Source: an uncultured Victivallales bacterium (GTDB lineage Bacteria > Verrucomicrobiota > Lentisphaeria > Victivallales > UBA1829). From it: a DNA stretch of 64,000 nt. The notes under the pieces were generated by a model that saw nothing but the letters and a program-made list of their open reading frames with translations, was not told the DNA's origin and did not search any database. The stretch's first letter is position 1, and the number at the start of each line of letters is the position of its first letter. This document shows, one piece after another, positions 59,042 to 64,000 of this stretch. Location of the stretch: positions 124,001 to 188,000 of the forward strand of contig CAKUDG010000001.1 in assembly GCA_934644965.1 (NCBI GenBank). Direction: 5' to 3'. A program made the translations under genes and the position numbers.

Positions 59042-59929
59042 ATGCAAATTCTGAATGAAATTCCCGTGGAACGTCAAACCCACCCGGACCTTTCGCTTCT
59101 GAGTCCCTTCGGCCTTGCAGTGGAATATTCCGAGCATCCTGGAACGGACTTTCACGGAGACTCCCATTACGCATTGCAGATCTGCATCGTCCTCCACGGA
59201 AAAGCCGAACTCATCCTTGAAAACCAGACCCGGACTTACGGCCCCGGCGAACTCTGGTGGACCATGTGCTGGGAACCGCATGCATACCGCCTCGCAGGAA
59301 AAAGAAACTTCGTTCTCGCGGTCAATCTGGACATCGAAGCCCTTGGAGACTGCGGCCCCTGTTCCGCATGCGACTGGCTCACCCCATTTACCGCCGACCC
59401 CGCCGAACGCTATCTGCCCCGGAACGACTCCCAACGGACTGAAATTGTAAATATGGGCAGAAGACTTTTCCATCTCCACTGCCGTCAGCCCCCCAACTGG
59501 AAAATCGAAGCCTGGCTCCTCATTCACCAGATGATCCTGAACGCCGTCAACCGCATGAATGAAAATCAGAGCGATCCCGGACGCAGAAGCGGCACGTTCC
59601 GCGCTTTCGCCAGAATCCGGAACGCGCTCGACACCATCTGGAGACTGGACGCCAGACCCCCTTCCCTCTCCGAAGCAGCGAAACTCTGCTCGCTGAGTCC
59701 CAGCCGTTTTTCCGAACTCTTCCGTGAAAGCATGGGAGTCAGCTACGGGAAATTCGCACTCCGGGTCCGGATGTCGAACGCCGCGCGGGATCTGCTCACG
59801 GGGCGAATGACTCTGGAGGAGATTGCGGAAAAATGGGGGTTTTTCGATTCTGCTCATTTCTGTCACGCTTTCAAGAAATTCTATATGACCTCTCCCGGGC
59901 GTTTCGTCACACGGAAATCTTTCATCTGA
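59042..59929 (+). CDS. AraC-family transcriptional regulator
   Basis: The 295-residue protein has an N-terminal cupin-type sensor (about 30-110; ALQICIVLHGKAELILEN and the GPGELWW turn). The C-terminal double helix-turn-helix has first helices in SLSEAAKLCSLSPSRFSELF and second in TLEEIAEKWGFFDSAHFCHAF, ending MTSPGRFV. Cys-rich stretch CGPCSACDW (about 107-115) in the linker is unusual and might sense metal or redox. It is divergent from degT and probably controls it. Ligand unknown. The ATG at 59042 has no strong Shine-Dalgarno sequence. Confidence 0.92.
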   Translation: MQILNEIPVERQTHPDLSLLSPFGLAVEYSEHPGTDFHGDSHYALQICIVLHGKAELILENQTRTYGPGELWWTMCWEPHAYRLAGKRNFVLAVNLDIEALGDCGPCSACDWLTPFTADPAERYLPRNDSQRTEIVNMGRRLFHLHCRQPPNWKIEAWLLIHQMILNAVNRMNENQSDPGRRSGTFRAFARIRNALDTIWRLDARPPSLSEAAKLCSLSPSRFSELFRESMGVSYGKFALRVRMSNAARDLLTGRMTLEEIAEKWGFFDSAHFCHAFKKFYMTSPGRFVTRKSFI

Positions 59930-59989
59930 TTCAACGGTTTCTCCCGCAAAAAAAACCGGGAATAATTTTAGAAGTTTTTGCGCCGGCTT

Positions 59990-60018
59990 TTGCATCTTTC
60001 CAGAGGAACGGTTATATT
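59990..60018 (+). promoter_or_regulatory. Promoter of the glutaredoxin/kinase group
   Basis: TTGCAT (59990-59995), a 17-bp spacer and TATATT (60013-60018). The leader to ATG 60124 is about 100 nt. Confidence 0.75.
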
Positions 60019-60123
60019 CCACATGAGAGCAGGACAAAACTGAAAAACAGATCTCGGGCGCCGGAAAAATGACACACGCGGTCCCGGAAAGCCGGAATCC
60101 TATCTTTAAGGAGATGATAAATC

Positions 60124-60399
60124 ATGGAAACGACAGGGAAACGCCTGAATGTCTATGCAGCCCTCTGGTGCCCGCATTGCCAGAGAACAGTCGAATTCCT
60201 GAGCAAGAAAGGAATTCCCTTTCAGTATATCGACATTGAAAAAGCACCGGAAGATGTGGTAAAGAAAGTGGTGGAGGTCAACGGCGGAGACGACTGGGTC
60301 GTCCCGACTCTGGAATACGGCGGCAAATGGCGCCCCGGGAAAGTCTACCGCGAAGACGAACTGATGCGCGATCTGAAAGATCTGGGCCTGACGTTCTGA
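60124..60399 (+). CDS. Glutaredoxin-like thiol-disulfide oxidoreductase
   Basis: The 91-residue protein has the glutaredoxin fold: LNVYAALWCPHCQRT with the CPHC active site (Cys16, Cys19), IPFQYIDIEK, and the cis-Pro motif VVPTLEYGG. It resembles Mycoredoxin/NrdH-type small glutaredoxins and reduces disulfides in the cytoplasm. AAGGAGATG before the ATG is a good ribosome binding site. The Ser/Thr kinase gene follows after 76 bp on the same strand, so they may share the upstream promoter. Confidence 0.92.
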   Translation: METTGKRLNVYAALWCPHCQRTVEFLSKKGIPFQYIDIEKAPEDVVKKVVEVNGGDDWVVPTLEYGGKWRPGKVYREDELMRDLKDLGLTF

Positions 60400-60475
60400 C
60401 GTCAAGACGAAATTCTGCCCCCGTAAGCGGAAGAACGTTTTTCCCGGCTTCGGTAAAGACGGAGAGACCTCCAGG

Positions 60476-62938
60476 ATGATCATACGCTGCCCGACATGCG
60501 GAAAAGTTTCGGAAATCGAACATGTGGAACGCGGACGCAACATCGAATGCGTCTGCAGAAACCGTTTCATGCTCGATGATTCGACTGTAGTCGAGGACTA
60601 CTCCCGTGTGGACGCCTCCCCTCCGGAACAGATCGGCCCCTACCGGATCGAACGCCTCATCGGACGCGGCGGCATGGGGATGGTCTTCAAGGGAATTCAC
60701 CCGACGCTCAAGATTCCCGTGGCCGTCAAGACCCTTCTCAGCGAATATGCGGACAACAGCGAATTCAAGGAACGCTTCATCAAATCCGCCAAGATCTGCG
60801 CGAAGCTGAACCATCCGAACATCGTGCGGGTGTATGACTTCGGCACGGACAGCAGCAGCAACAATCTGTATCTGGTCCTTGAATACATCGGAGGGGGAAG
60901 CTGCCTGGACATGCTGAACAACGAAGGGCACCTTTCCCCGGAGAAGGTGGCGGAAATCGCTCTTGCGGTCTGCAACGGGCTGAGCGAGGCGGAGAAATTC
61001 GGCATTGTCCACAGGGACATCAAGCCTGACAACATTCTCCGCAGCGCCGACGGCGAATTTAAACTCTCCGACCTCGGCCTTGCCAAACTTCATAAAAAGG
61101 ACAACAACCAGAAGAAAGACGGCGATCCCGCCCGGAAATCAGATTCCTCACAGACCGTGGACTTCACGGCGCTCGGCACACTCCAGTACATGTCCCCCGA
61201 ACAGGCAATCGACTCCAAAAACTGCGACATCCGCGCAGACATCTATTCCCTCGGCATCACCATGTATCAGCTGATCAGCGGCCAGCTTCCCTTCGACAGT
61301 CCGGACTCAGCGGAACTCAGGCGCATGCAGCTGGAGCAGGAAGCGGTCGTTCCCTCGGAAATCATTCCGAGCATTCCGATGGACATGGAATACATTATCA
61401 TGCGCTGCATCCGGAAGGACAAGGCGGAACGTTACCAGTCGCCAGCGGAATTGAAGAACGATCTTGAGGCCTTCCTTTCCAGAGAGGAGCTTCCCTCGCT
61501 TACAGCGGGGGCCATTTCTCCGGAAGAGCCGCCGCGGATCCGCGGAGCACGCTTTTTCCGTCGTCACGGACTTGCAGCGCTGCTGATCATCGCGGTCTTT
61601 CTGCTTTGCGTCACTCTCATTTCAGCAATTCTTCCGCATTCTCAGGAGAAGGGAGTCCCCGCATCGGAACTCCATCCCGGGGAAGCCTTTTCCGAACCGA
61701 TCTCCCTGACTCCGGATGCGAATCTTTCCGCTTCCGGAGCAGTTGCCGCGGAGGACGGGAGCGGCGCAACCGGCAATCCCACTCAGAAGGACGGCAAAAC
61801 CAGCGAAGCCGATCTCCGCCGCCGGGAATACTGGGAAATTGCGGAAAACACCGGTATTTCCGCCATCGAAAATTCCGACAATTTCGACAGCGCCATCCGC
61901 AATTTTGAAGCCTTTCTCGACAATACGGAATACTCACAGAAAGCAAAAGACTTCATATCCCGTCTTCAGAAAGTCCGCGAGTCGGCGATTTTCGCCCAGA
62001 TGACCCGTCTTGACCGGGAAGCCCAGCCCTATGTGGAGAAGGGCAATTACATTCAGGCGGCTCTTGTCTATGAGACGCAGCCCGCCAAACTCGGGATTGA
62101 AACACTCTCCCTGCGCCGTGCCAAGGCGGAAGCCTACCGATCCCTTGCGGAAAAAGAACTGGAAAAACTCAATGAAAAACAGCTCATGAAAGAGCTTGCC
62201 CGCCTTGTCTGCAACGGTTATTTCAAGGAAGCGTGCGAGGTTCACCGGAAAAAAGAAGGCGCCAAATATGCTCCCGACCTGATCACAACGCTGGAAAAAC
62301 TGGAACTTCTCCCAAAAACATACGCCGACTCCATGAAAAAACGCCTCAATCAGACCTTGTGGCTGGATTTTGAAAACGGGGGAATCCGCCAGATTATTCT
62401 CCGGAAAATCGAATCTCCGGAGATTTCGGGAGATCAGATTACAGGAACAGGGAAGAACAAAATTTCGATCCCTATCCATTTCACGCTTTCGGATCTGACA
62501 ATCAACGCACAGTCCGGAGAAATCCGGAGTTTGGCAGACAGTGAAACCATGGCCATCTGGATCGGAGTCAAGCGCTTTCAGGCCGATGACCTCGCCACAG
62601 CGACAATCTGGTTCAAACAGGCGGGGGCTCTTTCCCCTTATCTGCTGGAATTCAATGAAGAGGCGATGACCGAGAAAAACCGCCAGGCCATGAAGGACGA
62701 GCTGCTCCAGATTCTGCGGGAGAACGGGGCTCCGCTCCAGAGCCTTCCCCCTCCTTCGGAACTTGTCATACATCCCTTTTTCCAGCAGACGGAAACTTTG
62801 AAAAACACCGTCCTTGCCGAACAGCTGCAGAAATTGAAACTCCGCCATGAAAGACTGAAAACCAACTCCCCTTACGACCAGGCTCTCAACCATATTCTCA
62901 ACGGACTCGGATACCGGAAGGAGGAGAAAAAACCATGA
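60476..62938 (+). CDS. Hanks-type Ser/Thr protein kinase with N-terminal zinc ribbon and C-terminal helical domain
   Basis: The 820-residue protein starts with a short zinc ribbon, CPTCG and CVC (about 5-32). A PknB-like kinase domain follows (about 59-335): GRGGMGMVFKG, Lys85 in AVKTL, Asp181 in VHRDIKPDN, Asp199 in DLG (instead of DFG), and GTLQYMSPEQA. A single membrane helix (about 364-387, LAALLIIAVFLLCVTLISAIL) leads to a coiled, TPR-like region (about 440-600) and a final helical part. The kinase domain faces the cytoplasm, the rest the periplasm if the helix inserts as predicted. Zinc ribbon-kinase fusions occur in the PVC group. Targets unknown. GGAGAG precedes ATG 60476. Confidence 0.93.
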   Translation: MIIRCPTCGKVSEIEHVERGRNIECVCRNRFMLDDSTVVEDYSRVDASPPEQIGPYRIERLIGRGGMGMVFKGIHPTLKIPVAVKTLLSEYADNSEFKERFIKSAKICAKLNHPNIVRVYDFGTDSSSNNLYLVLEYIGGGSCLDMLNNEGHLSPEKVAEIALAVCNGLSEAEKFGIVHRDIKPDNILRSADGEFKLSDLGLAKLHKKDNNQKKDGDPARKSDSSQTVDFTALGTLQYMSPEQAIDSKNCDIRADIYSLGITMYQLISGQLPFDSPDSAELRRMQLEQEAVVPSEIIPSIPMDMEYIIMRCIRKDKAERYQSPAELKNDLEAFLSREELPSLTAGAISPEEPPRIRGARFFRRHGLAALLIIAVFLLCVTLISAILPHSQEKGVPASELHPGEAFSEPISLTPDANLSASGAVAAEDGSGATGNPTQKDGKTSEADLRRREYWEIAENTGISAIENSDNFDSAIRNFEAFLDNTEYSQKAKDFISRLQKVRESAIFAQMTRLDREAQPYVEKGNYIQAALVYETQPAKLGIETLSLRRAKAEAYRSLAEKELEKLNEKQLMKELARLVCNGYFKEACEVHRKKEGAKYAPDLITTLEKLELLPKTYADSMKKRLNQTLWLDFENGGIRQIILRKIESPEISGDQITGTGKNKISIPIHFTLSDLTINAQSGEIRSLADSETMAIWIGVKRFQADDLATATIWFKQAGALSPYLLEFNEEAMTEKNRQAMKDELLQILRENGAPLQSLPPPSELVIHPFFQQTETLKNTVLAEQLQKLKLRHERLKTNSPYDQALNHILNGLGYRKEEKKP

Positions 62939-62947
62939 GGTTTCAGC

Positions 62948-63892
62948 ATGACTGACAAACACATTCTGATATCGGGACTCAATCCCGCATGGCAGAAGAC
63001 GCTGTTCTTCCATTCCTTCCGTCCCGGAGAAATCAACCGGGCGGAAAGCGTCCTCCGCATCGCATCGGGCAAAGGTATCAACTGCGCCCGGGCGGCCAGG
63101 ACCTGGGCCATTGCGGAACCGTGTGTCCTGCAGTTTCTGGGGGGAGAGACCGGAAAACGGATCCGGGAGGAACTCGACCGGGAGGGCATCCGGCATCTCA
63201 CAGTCGATACCGGGGCTGAAACCAGAACCTGCACGACGCTCGTTTCTCTGGACGGCGTCACTGAAATGACGGAACTCATCGAACCGGCGCCCGCGGTTTC
63301 CGCCGTTTCCGCCGGAGAACTGATGCGGCATCTTCAGTCCTCCCTTCCCTCTTTCGACGCTCTTGCCATCTGCGGCACCTTCCCCGCCGGACTGCCAGAT
63401 TCCTTTTATGCGGAAATGGCGGCAGAGGCCAGAAAACGGGGAAAATTCATCCTGCTGGATTCCTTTCTGCATGTGGAAAAAGTCCTGATCGAGGGTGTGG
63501 ATCTCCTGAAAATCAACAAGGAGGAACTCTTCAGCATTTCCGGGGAACAGACCATGCAGAAGGCGGTTCAAAGCCTCATGGAACGATTCCGACCGTCTTT
63601 CCTCGCGGTCACGGACGGTCCCGGGAGCGCCTGTTTTTCCGACGGGAAGGAGCTCTGGAGGATTGAAGTCCCTCCTGTCGAGAAAGTTCTGAACCCCATC
63701 GGTTCCGGGGACACATGTTCGGCCGTGACACTCTCTGAAATTCTTGCCGGGACCGATCCCTGTGAAGCTTTCCGCATCGGCCTTGCGGCAGCCTCTGCAA
63801 ACTGTCTGACGGAACTGCCCGCCTGCTTCAGCAAGGATACAGCCCTCGCCATGACGGAAAAAAGCCGAATCAGTCAGCCCCTTCAGGCATGA
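62948..63892 (+). CDS. PfkB-family sugar kinase (1-phosphofructokinase/tagatose-6-phosphate kinase type)
   Basis: The 314-residue protein has the LacC/FruK layout: ISGLNPAWQKTLFF start, RIASGKGINCARAARTWA near residues 37-54 for substrate binding, and the C-terminal NPIGSGDTCSAV, with the catalytic Asp and the anion hole. ATP-dependent phosphorylation of a phosphorylated ketose is the family reaction; FruK and LacC cannot be told apart by eye. The altered start of the first strand (NPAWQKT, not NPAxDxT) may indicate a different sugar. GAGG lies about 9 bp before ATG 62948, and the gene begins only 9 bp after the kinase stop, so they are co-transcribed. Confidence 0.9.
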   Translation: MTDKHILISGLNPAWQKTLFFHSFRPGEINRAESVLRIASGKGINCARAARTWAIAEPCVLQFLGGETGKRIREELDREGIRHLTVDTGAETRTCTTLVSLDGVTEMTELIEPAPAVSAVSAGELMRHLQSSLPSFDALAICGTFPAGLPDSFYAEMAAEARKRGKFILLDSFLHVEKVLIEGVDLLKINKEELFSISGEQTMQKAVQSLMERFRPSFLAVTDGPGSACFSDGKELWRIEVPPVEKVLNPIGSGDTCSAVTLSEILAGTDPCEAFRIGLAAASANCLTELPACFSKDTALAMTEKSRISQPLQA

Positions 63893-64000
63893 ATCCCCGC
63901 TGCGGGGCGAATCGGCGGAGAGCTAAGGAGAATGCAGAAAAAGACAGCGAAACACGGGAGAAAAAAATACGGAGAATAAGACAAGGAAAATTCATCGTTC

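Noticed and set aside
1..64000. CRISPR arrays, insertion sequences, phage or integrase genes
   Set aside because: No regularly spaced identical repeats of 23-40 bp, no transposase or integrase motifs, and no tRNA-associated direct repeats were seen.

Overview
The window reads as about 64 kb of a GC-rich, Gram-negative, anaerobic-type bacterial chromosome. Its gene content best fits the Lentisphaerota (Victivallales), or more broadly the Planctomycetota-Verrucomicrobiota-Chlamydiota group. Supporting signs are several Gfo/Idh/MocA oxidoreductases, xylose-isomerase-like TIM barrels, a prepilin-type protein ending in an H-x-DG motif, a DUF4091/GH123-like hydrolase, a ceramidase-like protein and a Hanks-type kinase. 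This is inference from gene content; no rRNA lies in the window. No phage, transposase, integrase or CRISPR array was found.

Layout. 1-6.5 kb: end of an SGNH hydrolase, a GH2 glycosidase, a SpoU-type RNA methyltransferase (minus), an unusual ThiS-like protein and an EF-G paralogue. 6.8-16.1 kb: a large SWIM/SNF2 ATPase (minus), divergent from a four-gene coupled operon (GT2, two tandem GT-C paralogues, an EEP phosphodiesterase). 16.1-22.1 kb (minus): a membrane-anchored TPR-like protein, the thiL-tsaE-chrA-chrA operon and an NAD-dependent epimerase behind a strong promoter. 22.5-28.1 kb (plus): two Gfo/Idh/MocA dehydrogenases, a sugar isomerase-like TIM barrel, a DJ-1/PfpI protein and tgt. 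28.2-33.9 kb: an alpha/beta hydrolase, two small hypotheticals, an S41 peptidase behind a perfect consensus promoter, and a sialidase.

34.3-47.0 kb holds the most coherent system: eight minus-strand genes with gaps of 40 bp or less or 4-bp overlaps, divergent from an AraC-family regulator. They encode a GH-like TIM-barrel protein, a DUF4091/GH123-like secreted hydrolase, a TPR protein with a CBM9-like end, a Gfo/Idh dehydrogenase, two sugar isomerase-like TIM barrels, a PIG-L deacetylase and a prepilin-type protein. Two direct repeats spaced 21 bp apart lie just upstream of the predicted -35 box of this operon. I read it as an AraC-controlled glycan (possibly amino-sugar) utilisation operon.

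47-54.4 kb: tRNA-Ser(UGA); an ArsR regulator coupled to a CoA-disulfide-reductase/rhodanese/TusA/DsrE fusion; a NifX-like protein with a Cys/His repeat tail; and a compact tatA-tatC operon whose third gene is a predicted Tat substrate, an aldo/keto reductase with two 4Fe-4S motifs. 54.7-64 kb: a ceramidase-like gene with its Gfo/Idh partner, a DegT aminotransferase divergent from a second AraC regulator, a glutaredoxin, a zinc-ribbon Ser/Thr kinase and a PfkB sugar kinase.

Spacers are long, pyrimidine-biased and rich in short tandem repeats (11-24 bp units, different at each locus). Several good sigma70-like promoters and intrinsic terminators could be placed by eye.
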